From the NCBI GenBank assembly GCA_002452335.1, contig DKFJ01000008.1, forward strand, positions 1 through 64,000: a stretch of 64,000 bases of DNA. Reading direction: 5' to 3'. Source of the stretch: Deferribacteraceae bacterium UBA6799 (lineage in GTDB: Bacteria > Chrysiogenota > Deferribacteres > Deferribacterales > Geovibrionaceae). The notes beneath the pieces were generated by a model. The model had not been told where the DNA came from. It searched no databases and worked only from the letters and a program-made list of their open reading frames with translations. Position numbers and translations under genes: made by a program. This document shows, one piece after another, positions 40,626 to 50,200 of this stretch; within the stretch, counting starts at the first letter, position 1, and every line of letters begins with the position of its first letter.

Positions 40626-42458
40626 TCAGAAAAGACCTTCGAGCGAACCGCCCTTCGCCGCCATAGACTCCACTTTTTTTACCACAGCGTCGTCCATCTC
40701 CATAGCTTCCGGATGATATGCCTTCACCCTGGCGTCGATGACCAGAGAGCCGTTGCATCCGAAATGCTTTACATGGTTATGAGCGTCTATACCGTAAACA
40801 TCGCTTGCCGGATTCGACCGTGTAAAGGTGACCCAGAGAAAATTAGCGATGTTTGCCGATGTAAATTCTGAATCATCCACTAAAACGATCAGAGGAAATC
40901 TGTTGATTGGATTATCTATCTCATAATGCAGACAGAATCTGAGAAGCTCTTCATCGTATTCGCCTCTTTTCGCAGTATGTTTCGGCGATTTCACAGCCAG
41001 CACTCCGTCCATAACCACTCTCGGTTCAGAGAATCCTTCAGGCAGAGACAGATTTTCCGGTAGTTTTCCGCCCAGCTCACGCTTCTTCTCTCCGCACACC
41101 GCCGTCACCAGCTTAGAGCCTCTGTTCAGTCCGTGTCCGGTATAGTCCAGCGTATCTATGGTGACAGATGTCTGAAAATGCAGGTCACGGCGAAAATCCA
41201 CCCGCTCCAGCACATGTTTAAAAAATTTCTCAGGGTTGTTTATATCTATGTCCGGATCGTCAGATCCGTTTACAATAAACAGATATTTCGCCAGCGAAAG
41301 CTGTCCCTGTCCCAGAATAGCGTTCGCCTGAGTCAGTATCTCCTTTGGCTCAGGGTGTCCGCTGTAGGGCGTATACCGTTCGCTGCCTATGGCAAAAAGC
41401 AGAGGATGCACTCCGGCGGCATCCACGGCATGAACAGCTCTGACACCCTTCAGAACATCCGGGATCAGCTCACCTGTGAGCTCATGTATGAAATCACCGA
41501 AGCTGGTGTCCTCCTGCGGAGGTCTGCCCACCATGGTGAATGGATAGACGGCATCATCCCTGTGAAACACATCCGTGACCTTCAGCACGGGAAAATCATG
41601 CTGAAGACTGTAATAGCCCACATGGTCGCCAAAAGGTCCCTCAGGCTTAACCCCGTCTATATATCCGCTGATAACGAAATCCGCCTGAGCGTATATGGCG
41701 GACATATCGTCACGTCTGAAAAAAGGCATGCGGTGTCCGCCCAGAGCTCCGGCGAAAGACACTTCCGGCATTCCCTCGGGCAGAGGCATCACAGCGGCGA
41801 TGGTCATTGCCGGCGCTCCGCCTATGAAGATATTCACCTTCAGCTTCTCGCCTTTTTCCACCGCCTGTGTGTGGTGTATGCCGATACCTCTGTGTATCTG
41901 ATAGTGCAGTCCGCACTCATCGTCTGCGTATTCGTTGCCGGATATCTGCACACGGTACATACCCAGATTGCTGTTTTTATACCCGCCCTTTTCAGGGCTC
42001 TCTGTATAGACCAGAGGCAGATAGATAAAAGCGCCGCCGTCTTTGGGCCATCCCTTTATCTGCGGCAGATCAGCCAGTGTGCATCTGTTGCGCATGACAG
42101 GAGCGTCATGAACGGTTTTCGGCATAATGTTCAGCGCCGCTTTCGGCAGTCTGAAAATTTCTGACGGGTGTTTAATAAGATGAGGTATATCGGTCTTCGC
42201 CTTGACCATAGTTTCGATGGTCTTCAGCGTGTCTCTGAATATGAATTTTGTCCTGTCCATAGTGCCGAAGATATTTCCGGCGACAGGAAATTTCGTCCCT
42301 TTCACATTGGTGAATAGCAGAGCGGGTCCCTGCGCCTCATACACTCTGCGCTGTATCTCGCCCAGCTCAAGGCATGGGTCTATCTCAGCGTTAATTCTTC
42401 TTAATTGTCCGTGTCTTTCCAGATCGTCCAAGCATTGTTTAAGAGTCTTATATCCCAT
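40626..42458 (-). CDS. UbiD-family decarboxylase
   Basis: The 610-residue protein belongs to the prenylated-FMN-dependent UbiD family, which decarboxylates aromatic and alpha,beta-unsaturated acids. N-terminal LDDLERHGQLRRINAEIDP near 9, GPALLFTNVKG near 44, NSNLGMYRVQI near 162 (cofactor region), ALGGHRMPFFRRDDMSAI near 235, and the acidic EGPFGDHVGYY near 274 fit. It is longer than typical UbiD (about 490), as in the large menaquinone-associated subgroup. It lies just left of the DUF3995 protein gene and could act in menaquinone biosynthesis together with ubiE at 61619; the assignment to that pathway is an inference. Confidence 0.92.
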   Translation of the reverse strand: MGYKTLKQCLDDLERHGQLRRINAEIDPCLELGEIQRRVYEAQGPALLFTNVKGTKFPVAGNIFGTMDRTKFIFRDTLKTIETMVKAKTDIPHLIKHPSEIFRLPKAALNIMPKTVHDAPVMRNRCTLADLPQIKGWPKDGGAFIYLPLVYTESPEKGGYKNSNLGMYRVQISGNEYADDECGLHYQIHRGIGIHHTQAVEKGEKLKVNIFIGGAPAMTIAAVMPLPEGMPEVSFAGALGGHRMPFFRRDDMSAIYAQADFVISGYIDGVKPEGPFGDHVGYYSLQHDFPVLKVTDVFHRDDAVYPFTMVGRPPQEDTSFGDFIHELTGELIPDVLKGVRAVHAVDAAGVHPLLFAIGSERYTPYSGHPEPKEILTQANAILGQGQLSLAKYLFIVNGSDDPDIDINNPEKFFKHVLERVDFRRDLHFQTSVTIDTLDYTGHGLNRGSKLVTAVCGEKKRELGGKLPENLSLPEGFSEPRVVMDGVLAVKSPKHTAKRGEYDEELLRFCLHYEIDNPINRFPLIVLVDDSEFTSANIANFLWVTFTRSNPASDVYGIDAHNHVKHFGCNGSLVIDARVKAYHPEAMEMDDAVVKKVESMAAKGGSLEGLF

Positions 42459-42504
42459 AATCCACCTGTGAGCCCAGAATATAATTTTGCGGAGAAAACG
42501 GCAA

Positions 42505-42915
42505 TCAGAAATACATTACCGAAAGAAGACATGACACGGCAAAGAAAAGGCTCAGAGGGGTGTAAACGAGAGTATCGTAACGGGCGAATCCTGAGCTTTT
42601 CATTTTTTTGAAAAGCCCCACATAGCGGAAATCACCCACGAAACGGATGAAAAAGATGACAGACGCCACTATCCTGATCCAGAACACCTCCAGCCCGCTC
42701 ATGAACATGGGAGCGGAGATTGAGACCGCCACAGTCAGAAGCACCAGCCCCACAGCGAAAGTACCCACGGGGGAGGGTCTGAACAGTTTTCCTCCGTCAG
42801 GACGTTCCGGCAGAACATTTTCAGAAAGTTTTTCGCCGCCCATAGCCCAGTAAAAATGCAGCCCGGCGATGAAAAGCATCACCAGAGAGCCAAACAGTAT
42901 AACCGCCTTCAACAT
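42505..42915 (-). CDS. DUF3995-type small membrane protein
   Basis: The 136-residue protein has four predicted membrane helices, beginning AVILFGSLVMLFIAGLHFYW, which contains the family's LHxYWA-like segment (HFYWAMGGE near 21-29). SVIFFIRFVGDFRYVGLFKK near 85 is also typical of DUF3995. Function is unknown. The ATG at 42915 is preceded by GAGGTGCG; an in-frame TTG just upstream lies within that site. It is 46 bases upstream of the UbiD gene in the same direction, so the two may be cotranscribed, and it begins after the mrp terminator. Confidence 0.85.
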   Translation of the reverse strand: MLKAVILFGSLVMLFIAGLHFYWAMGGEKLSENVLPERPDGGKLFRPSPVGTFAVGLVLLTVAVSISAPMFMSGLEVFWIRIVASVIFFIRFVGDFRYVGLFKKMKSSGFARYDTLVYTPLSLFFAVSCLLSVMYF

Positions 42916-42930
42916 ATCGCACCTCAAAAT

Positions 42931-42957
42931 AAAAAGGCGGGTTTTTACACCCGCCTT
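42931..42957 (-). terminator. Intrinsic terminator of mrp
   Basis: On the minus strand AAGGCGGGT and ACCCGCCTT pair around a six-base loop and are followed by T residues; it sits four bases after the mrp stop. Confidence 0.9.
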
Positions 42958-42961
42958 AAGT

Positions 42962-43837
42962 TTACTTCGCTATGGTTTGCTTAGCTACGCTTTTGGCTAT
43001 CTCGATAAAAGCCTTCGCTGTGGGAGTGTCTTTCACTTCAAGAACATAAGGTTTACCGCTGTCGCCCTGAACAACCACCAGAGGGTCTATCGGCACTCTT
43101 CCGAGGAAGTTTACGCCCATGTCTTTTGCGGCGTTCTCTCCGCCTCCTGATTTGAACAGATCTACCGTCTCTCCGCAGTGGGGACATACCAGTCCGCTCA
43201 TGTTCTCCACTATTCCCAGAATGGGCAGATTGAGCTTGCGGGCGAATGTGACAGATTTTCTGGAGTCGAGCAGAGCCACTTCCTGAGGAGTGGTGACTAT
43301 CACCGCACCGTCCACGCTGCCGATGATGTGCGCCACGCTGAGGGGCTCATCGCCTGTGCCGGGGGGAAGATCTATAATGATAAAATCAAGCTCGCCCCAG
43401 TCAACATCTGAAACAAACTGTTCTATCATGCCGTGCTTAACGGGAGCACGCCAGATAATGGCGTCATCCTCATCTTTCAGCAGGAAGGCGACAGACATGA
43501 CCTTCAGACCGTCTGCTGTCTCGAAAGGGATAAGCCCGTTGGGTCCGGAATGCACGCCGCTAGCGGACAGACCGAACATTTTCGGCACGTTGGGTCCGTG
43601 GATGTCGGCATCCAGTATACCCACGCTGTAGCCGAGGGCATGCAGTGACGCAGCAAGGCTGACGGACACGGTGGATTTTCCCACGCCGCCCTTGCCGCTC
43701 ATTACCATGATCTTGTATTTTATCTTAGACAGTCTGTCTTCCACCTTTTGTTTCGCGTGCTGCTTCTTTTCGTCAGCACTACAGGCGGAAGCAGATGAGC
43801 AGGAACTACATGAATTGTCTGAACTGCAGCTACTCAT
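42962..43837 (-). CDS. Mrp/NBP35-family iron-sulfur cluster carrier ATPase
   Basis: The 291-residue protein is an ApbC/Mrp-type P-loop ATPase that carries [4Fe-4S] clusters to apoproteins. It has a deviant Walker A (SGKGGVGKST near 47), DADIHGPNVPKMFGL near 76, DLPPGTGDEPLS near 155, and the cluster-binding CPHC near 218. The N-terminus (CSSDNSCSSCSSASAC) is an unusually cysteine-rich extension, reminiscent of NBP35. Cluster delivery would matter to the many Fe-S enzymes implied here (ThiH, AOR). It is divergent from the response-regulator gene. Confidence 0.93.
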   Translation of the reverse strand: MSSCSSDNSCSSCSSASACSADEKKQHAKQKVEDRLSKIKYKIMVMSGKGGVGKSTVSVSLAASLHALGYSVGILDADIHGPNVPKMFGLSASGVHSGPNGLIPFETADGLKVMSVAFLLKDEDDAIIWRAPVKHGMIEQFVSDVDWGELDFIIIDLPPGTGDEPLSVAHIIGSVDGAVIVTTPQEVALLDSRKSVTFARKLNLPILGIVENMSGLVCPHCGETVDLFKSGGGENAAKDMGVNFLGRVPIDPLVVVQGDSGKPYVLEVKDTPTAKAFIEIAKSVAKQTIAK

Positions 43838-43991
43838 TATTCATACCTCCGAAAACTTACGTCAAGTTTGAAATATATAAACAATTGATTATTATTTCCA
43901 TATGTTTTTAACTAAAATTGACCTATGACAATCGAAATTATATTGCCAGTTGACCGTTATGAGTATAAACTATTTTAAAGCAAGGGAGTAT

Positions 43992-44405
43992 ATGAACGAA
44001 GAATATTCCAAAGACATCGAAATTCTGAAACACCTGTCAGTTCTGCATGTTGAAGACGACACCAGCGTCAGAGAGAGTCTGATGCGTTTTCTTAAGCGCA
44101 GATTCGACAATATCTACACGGCAAGAGACGGAGCCGAGGGACTGGAGCTTTATAAAAAGCACAGACCCGATATTGTTATTACAGATATACAGATGCCTGT
44201 GATGGACGGAATAGAGATGTCCAGACATATCCTGTCTGTCAATCCCGACGCTATAATAGTCATCACCACAGCTTTTAACGAAAAGCCGTTCATAGAAAAA
44301 GCACAGGAACTGGGGATTATCGAATACCTGAAAAAACCTGTGATAAAAGAAGATCTCACCAACTGTCTGCGCAAATGCGCCGAAAAGCTGGACAAAAAAG
44401 CCTAG
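43992..44405 (+). CDS. Single-domain response regulator
   Basis: The 137-residue protein is a stand-alone receiver domain: acidic pair in LHVEDD (residues 18-23), phosphoacceptor Asp65 in VITDIQMPVMDG, Thr near 94 in VITTAF, and Lys near 117 in EYLKKPV. With no output domain it probably works as a phosphorelay intermediate or CheY-like signal; no cognate kinase is adjacent. The start ATG at 43992 has GGGAG upstream; the open frame extends 14 codons further but starts from a weak site. It overlaps thiS by four bases tail-to-tail. Confidence 0.93.
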   Translation: MNEEYSKDIEILKHLSVLHVEDDTSVRESLMRFLKRRFDNIYTARDGAEGLELYKKHRPDIVITDIQMPVMDGIEMSRHILSVNPDAIIVITTAFNEKPFIEKAQELGIIEYLKKPVIKEDLTNCLRKCAEKLDKKA

Positions 44406-44602
44406 CCGCCGCCGACAAACCTTATCAGCTCTATCCTGTCCCCTTCCTTCGTGGTTATATTGTCATACTGATCCTTATCCGGCAGTTCACCGTTCAGTTC
44501 CACCACCACGGTCTCTTTCTTCATGTCATATTTCGCTATCAGCTCGCTGATGGTGAGCTCTCTCTCCAGATTAACTGTTTCTCCGCTTAATACTATGTTC
44601 AT
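44402..44602 (-). CDS. thiS: Sulfur carrier protein ThiS
   Basis: The 66-residue ubiquitin-like protein ends in the essential Gly-Gly tail (RFVGGG), which is adenylated by ThiF and converted to a thiocarboxylate that gives sulfur to ThiG. ETVVVELNGELPDKDQY near 30 is the typical ThiS strand pair. It lies ten bases behind thiF in the same direction, so the two are cotranscribed, probably from upstream of comEC. Its partner thiG is 30 kb away. Confidence 0.94.
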   Translation of the reverse strand: MNIVLSGETVNLERELTISELIAKYDMKKETVVVELNGELPDKDQYDNITTKEGDRIELIRFVGGG

Positions 44603-44612
44603 CTTATCTCCT

Positions 44613-45419
44613 CTAGTCTGCCAGACCGCCCAGAACCAGCCTCACCGCCAGATTGGACTGTATCCCCGCCACAACAGCCACACGGGTTGCCATCAACCCC
44701 CTGCCCGGCTGCGCCTCAGAAGTGAAATCACCTACAATATGCACATTCCTGCCCGCCTTAATGACGCGGAACTCAGTAAAACACCCAAGCCCCGCCACAC
44801 CGGAAGCGCCGATAATGTGCGTTTCTCCGTATATTTTAGAAGCATAGCTGATCAGCATAGCTTTGTTTTCCGCCTTGTCGAACGCCTCTATGATAACATC
44901 GCAGCCGTCGAACAGCCCCGGTATGTTGTTTCTGTCCACATACATATCACGAACGTCATAGTCCAGATAAGGGTTTACCCTTTTCAGATTGGCAAGCGAC
45001 GCCTCCGTCTTTTTCATGCCGAGCTGATCAGTGAAATACTGCTGACGGTTCAGATTGGATGGTTCCACCACGTCATAGTCTATCAGCAGGAGAGACCCTA
45101 CGCCCATCCTCGCCAGATTCAGAGCGATGTTGGACCCCAGCCCGCCCAGTCCGCATACAGCCATGCGGCACTGTCTCAGCCTTTCGGCTATGAGCGGCGT
45201 ATGGCGCGATGTCATCAGCCGGCGCATCTCCTCGTCTGTGGGTACTTCGCCTTTTTTTATAAGGTATACGGTGTCGCCGTCATTCAGCAGTGCTGATCTG
45301 TCGGTCATGAACCCGTTCAGTATGATCACATCCGCTTCAGGCTTCACCATTCCGGCGGCGTCCCCAGCGGTCGCCCCGCCTCTCATGCTGTGCTCAGCGC
45401 CGTTTATAAGTATCTTCAT
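44613..45419 (-). CDS. thiF: ThiF-type adenylyltransferase with N-terminal ThiS-like domain
   Basis: The 268-residue protein adenylates a ThiS-type carrier. Residues about 65-268 form the E1-like fold: MAVCGLGGLGSNIALNLARMGVG near 88 (ATP-binding loop), DYDVVEPSNLNRQQYF near 117 and the SGVAGLG turn near 207. The first 60 residues resemble a ThiS-like domain without the Gly-Gly tail. The usual CxxC zinc pair is not seen, as in the 'ThiF family 2' of anaerobes. The ATG at 45419 is chosen; it overlaps the comEC end by 26 bases, so it is translationally coupled to it. Confidence 0.9.
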   Translation of the reverse strand: MKILINGAEHSMRGGATAGDAAGMVKPEADVIILNGFMTDRSALLNDGDTVYLIKKGEVPTDEEMRRLMTSRHTPLIAERLRQCRMAVCGLGGLGSNIALNLARMGVGSLLLIDYDVVEPSNLNRQQYFTDQLGMKKTEASLANLKRVNPYLDYDVRDMYVDRNNIPGLFDGCDVIIEAFDKAENKAMLISYASKIYGETHIIGASGVAGLGCFTEFRVIKAGRNVHIVGDFTSEAQPGRGLMATRVAVVAGIQSNLAVRLVLGGLAD

Positions 45420-47148
45420 CAAAGGACAAATCTCCGGATGTTTTCAGCAGATACATGTTTCCGCACTGCTTTTTGTTGTTATACAGGATATGCGTCCTGC
45501 CTTCATCGTCACACTCATATGTGTTCGATCGTGTATGATATACGGCTTTACAGGATTTCTCAACCTCATTGACGCATACTCCGCCGTAGTCCTCAGACAC
45601 GTTATCAATATGCAGGAGCCTGTTCTCCCCGTCATATATCGATACAGTTCCTGTGTCTGCCTTTATTATCTCATATTTTGCCAGAAACGGCAGGAATTTG
45701 TATTTAAAATCCCCGTAATTCCCTTTAAAAAAGACATGAACCTTATCATCTATCACCAGAAAACCCTTTGACCGCACCATATTGGGAAAATATGCCCCAT
45801 GGGCTTTCGCTTTTACCGGCACAGAGGTATTTTCCGTCTGCTTCACCGGCATGGTCTGCTGAGACGGCAGATACGGCACCATCAGCAGAACACAGGCGGC
45901 CAGCGCCCTTTTCTTATAAGCGCAATAGAGCAGAAAGATCACCATGAAAAGGATCACCCACACATCCGGCTTATACAGCTTGAAAAAATGAACGGTATGT
46001 CCGACGGCGAAATTAACTATATAAAGATGCACACTCTCCAGAGCCGCCAGCGGCTCCAGCGAAACAGACGGAAACAGAACAAACAGCACTGTGGTGATAA
46101 TCTGAAGGGTTACCACCGGAATCAGCGCAAGAGTGGACAGCACAGACGTTACGTTGAATGTGCCGAACACATAGGAGGAGGCGGGCATGATAAAGGCGCT
46201 CGCCACCATCCCAGTATACACTCCCGTCATGACGCTTTTGGAATATGACAGATGCACCAGCCCGTAAACAGCGGAAAACGTCAGGATGAAAGATACGTCC
46301 ACGGCTATGGACGGAGAAACCAGCATAAAAAAACCCGCCATGAACAGGAGCAGTTTCCTCACATCTGTGTGATGATCGGCGAATTTTGCCCCCAGAACGG
46401 CAAAGACCAGCATGCCTGCACGCAGAACTGTCACCTTGAACCCTGTGAAGGGAATCAGCAGCAGCATAGCTGCCATTACGGGAATCATCCGCATCTTCAC
46501 CGACAGGAACGAAAACAGGGCAAACACTATTCCGGCATACAGCCCGGCATGAAGTCCGGACACCGCCAGCAGATGCCCCAGCCCGGTAACAGTATAAGCG
46601 TCGCGCACATCAGGAGGCAGATAACGTTTATCGCCCAGCGCCAGCGCCTGTGACAAAAAGATGCGTCCGCCGGACAGCAGATATAGACGGTCGGATATAT
46701 CCTCACGTTTTTTCAGGATATAAGCCGCCGGAGCTATCCTGCTAACCTTGTCCACTTTTTCGGCTATGTAATAGCCTCTGGCGAATCTGCCCTCTCTGAC
46801 GAAGGCGTATTTCTGTTTTTTGAAAGTTCCCTTCAGCATATCGCCCGGACGATAGTCCGGAGGAGCCACCAGAGAGCCCCATGTGGTTGTATAGAGCCAG
46901 TTTTTGCCGTCGCTCCTCTTCACCTCGGTTATCATCACATGGGACGAGATGAACCAAGCCAGAAGAACAGCGGCGAGCCCGACCGGCACGCCTTTTCTTA
47001 CGCCGCCGAAAACAACAGGCAGGATAAAGGCGCAGAGATACATAGCCGTGTCAGACGGATAAAACAGCAGCACGCTGAGCAGACAGGAAAAGAAAAACAG
47101 CTCTGTCTTATATCTAAAAGATTGATAAGCATAAAAAAGGTTAAACAT
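45394..47148 (-). CDS. comEC: ComEC/Rec2-type DNA uptake channel
   Basis: The 584-residue polytopic membrane protein carries the competence domain signature GHLLAVSGLHAGLYAGIVF near 193-211 and about ten helices through residue 440. ComEC passes single-stranded DNA into the cytoplasm during natural transformation. The C-terminal region (about 455-584) is where many homologues hold a metallo-beta-lactamase-like nuclease domain; here the HxHxDH motif is missing and the domain is short and strand-rich. The start can be ATG 47148 (ten bases after GGAG) or the TTG just upstream. Its leader is shared with divergent dnaE. It precedes thiF. Confidence 0.9.
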   Translation of the reverse strand: MFNLFYAYQSFRYKTELFFFSCLLSVLLFYPSDTAMYLCAFILPVVFGGVRKGVPVGLAAVLLAWFISSHVMITEVKRSDGKNWLYTTTWGSLVAPPDYRPGDMLKGTFKKQKYAFVREGRFARGYYIAEKVDKVSRIAPAAYILKKREDISDRLYLLSGGRIFLSQALALGDKRYLPPDVRDAYTVTGLGHLLAVSGLHAGLYAGIVFALFSFLSVKMRMIPVMAAMLLLIPFTGFKVTVLRAGMLVFAVLGAKFADHHTDVRKLLLFMAGFFMLVSPSIAVDVSFILTFSAVYGLVHLSYSKSVMTGVYTGMVASAFIMPASSYVFGTFNVTSVLSTLALIPVVTLQIITTVLFVLFPSVSLEPLAALESVHLYIVNFAVGHTVHFFKLYKPDVWVILFMVIFLLYCAYKKRALAACVLLMVPYLPSQQTMPVKQTENTSVPVKAKAHGAYFPNMVRSKGFLVIDDKVHVFFKGNYGDFKYKFLPFLAKYEIIKADTGTVSIYDGENRLLHIDNVSEDYGGVCVNEVEKSCKAVYHTRSNTYECDDEGRTHILYNNKKQCGNMYLLKTSGDLSFDEDTYKRR

Positions 47149-47242
47149 CAAATTGTTTCTCCGTCTATATTTTATCTTATTTCCTGTTTCAAAAACAGAG
47201 GCGATTTGATAGAATACCCCGATCAGTTATCCGAGGTTTTTC

Positions 47243-50200
47243 ATGTCCAAAAAAGAATTCGTCCACCTGCACCTGCACACCCAATATTCACTCCTTGACG
47301 GCGCTATCATAGTGGGCGATCTGATGAAAAAGATAAAAGAGAACGGCACCACTCCCATAGTCGGCATATCCGACCACGGAACCATGCACGGCATAGTGGA
47401 TTTCTATAAACAGGCTCTGGCAAACGACATAAAGCCCATCCTCGGCTGTGAGGTATATGTGGCACCTGACGACAGGCGCAACACATCATATGAAAAAGGA
47501 CAGGACAGAAACTATCACCTCGTGCTTCAGGCGAAGAACAACAAGGGACTGAACAACCTGCAAAAGCTGGTCTCTCTGGCACAGTTTGAGGGATTTCACT
47601 ATAAACCCAGAATAGACAAAGAGATACTGGCGAAATATTCTGAAGGGATCATCGGGCTGTCCGCCTGTCTGGCGGGAGAGATACCCAGAAAGCTGATGCG
47701 GGACCAATATGACGAAGCCCTGAAATCCGCTATGGAATACAGGGATATTCTGGGCAAAAACGATTTCTTTCTGGAGATACAGGAGAACGGTATCGAAGAA
47801 CAGCTGATGGTTAACCGCCAGCTGATCAAAATGTCCAGAGAGACAGGCATACCGCTTGTGGCTACCAACGACTGCCACTATCTGAACAAAGGCGACCACC
47901 TGTCCCATCAGGTTCTGATATGCATCCAGACACAGCAGACCATAAACAGCGACAATAAATTCGAAATACACTCCAACCAGCTCTGGGTGAAAAGCCCGGA
48001 TGAAATGTGGGACGCTTTCGGCGAAGTGCCGGAGGCGTTGACAAACACTCTCGCCATAGCCGAAAGATGCAACACATCCATAGAGTTCGGACACCTGCAC
48101 CTGCCGGAATATGAAGTGCCGGAAGGATACACCATCGACAGCTATCTGACGCATCTCGCCAGAAAAGGTCTGGTGAAAAAGCTGGCCAAGATACCCGCTG
48201 AGCTCCACGAGCAATATCATAAACGTCTGCAGACCGAGCTGGACGTTATCATAGACAAACATTTTGACGGATACTTTCTGATCGTATGGGATTTCATAAA
48301 CCACGCCCATACCATAGGCGTTCCGGTGGGTCCCGGCAGGGGATCGGGAGCCGGATCGTTAGTTGCCTATTCACTTGGAATCACAGATATAGACCCTATC
48401 AGGTTCAAACTGCTGTTCGAGCGTTTCCTGAACCCGGAGAGAGCTTCCATGCCCGACTTCGATATCGACTTCTGCGTGAAAGGGCGTGAAGAAGTGATAA
48501 AGTACGTCCGCCAGAAATACGGCGACGACCGGGTTTCCCAGATCATTACATTCGGCAAGCTGCTGGGCAGAAGCACCATCCGCGACGTGGGCAGAGTTCT
48601 CGAAGTTCCCCTGCCCGTGGTGGACAAGCTGGCAAAGGCTCTGCCGTCCGACCCCGGAATGACTCTGCGCAAGGCTCTGGAGAAAGACCCTTCGCTTCAG
48701 GATAATTTCAAGGACGTTCCGCAGGGCGAACAGATACTGAACCACGCTATCAAACTGGAAGGTCTGGTGCGCAACACAGGCATGCACGCCGCCGGAGTTA
48801 TCATATCTGATAAGCCGCTTAACGAATATGTGCCGCTGTGCAAAGGTCAGAACGGCGAGATAATCACCCAGTTCGAAAAAGACACCATGGAGGCTGTGGG
48901 GCTGGTAAAATTCGACTTCCTCGGTCTGAATAACCTCACCATCATAGATGAAGCACTGAGACAGATAAAACAAAACACGGGCAAAGAGGTGGACATATCC
49001 AAAATACCTCTGGACGACCCGAAAGTATACGAACTGCTCACCCGTGGAGACACCACCGGAGTTTTCCAGTTGGAGAGCTCGGGTATGAAAAACCTGCTGA
49101 AAAAACTGAAACCCGAAGAGTTCGAAGACATCATAGCCCTTGTGGCGCTCTATCGTCCGGGACCTATGGAGTCAGGGATGCTTGATTCATACGTCAAACG
49201 TAAATGGGGCGAAGAGGAGATAGATTATATTTTCCCTGAGCTGGAGGAGATCCTGAAAGAGACCAGAGGCGTGGTTATCTATCAGGAACAGGTAATGCAG
49301 ATAGCCCAGATCATAGGCGGCTATTCGCTGGGCTCAGCCGATAACCTCAGACGGGCGATGGGAAAGAAAAAAGCCTCTGAGATGGAGAAGCAGAAAGAGT
49401 TTTTCCTCCGTGGAGACGGCAAGAATATCCCCGGCGCAAAAAAACTGGGATATGATATGGCTATGGCGGAAGATCTTTTTGATAAGCTGGCTAAGTTTGC
49501 CGGATACGGATTCAACAAATCTCACTCCGCCGCATACGCCATGGTGTCATATCAGACCGCATGGCTGAAGGCAAACTACCCGGTGGAATACATGGCGGCG
49601 ATCCTCTCATGCGAGATAGACAAGGGAGAGAAGATCGTCACCTTCACCGAAGAGTGCAAGAGCATGGGCATAGAGGTGCATGCGCCGGATATCAACAAAT
49701 CCGGAGCTTCATTCGTTATAGACGGCAAAACCATCCGTTTCGGGCTGGGAGCGATAAAGAATGTAGGCATGAACGCCATCGAACTTGCGCTGAAGGTGCG
49801 TGAGGATGGCGGCGAGTTCAAAAGCATATATGATTTCTGTGCCAGAGTAGACCTGCGCCTGTGCAATAAGAAAGTGCTGGAATCCCTGATAAAGGCGGGG
49901 GCGTTCGACAGCACAGGCAGAAACAGGCGACAGCTCTTACAGGTGCTGGAACCGGCTCTGGAAGAGGGTCAGCGCAAACAAAAGATGGAGGCGCAGGGAA
50001 TCATATCTCTGGAGTCTTTTCTGGAGGATACCCCGGAAGAGGGCGGCGAGCCGGAGCACTATTATCCGGATGTGCCGGAGATGCCTGAGAACGAGCTTCT
50101 GAAAATGGAGAAAGAGGTTCTGGATTTTTACATATCCAACCATCCTCTGGCTGTTTACAACAATATTCTGAAAACATTTGCCTCACCGCTGAACGATCTG

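Noticed and set aside
41133..42164. 343-codon open frame on the plus strand inside the UbiD gene
   Set aside because: It is antisense to a clear UbiD gene, has no ribosome site and its product is Arg/His-rich with no recognisable motif; it is a shadow of the opposite codon pattern.
47486..48310. 274-codon open frame antisense to dnaE
   Set aside because: It lies entirely within conserved dnaE sequence and its product has no coherent domain.
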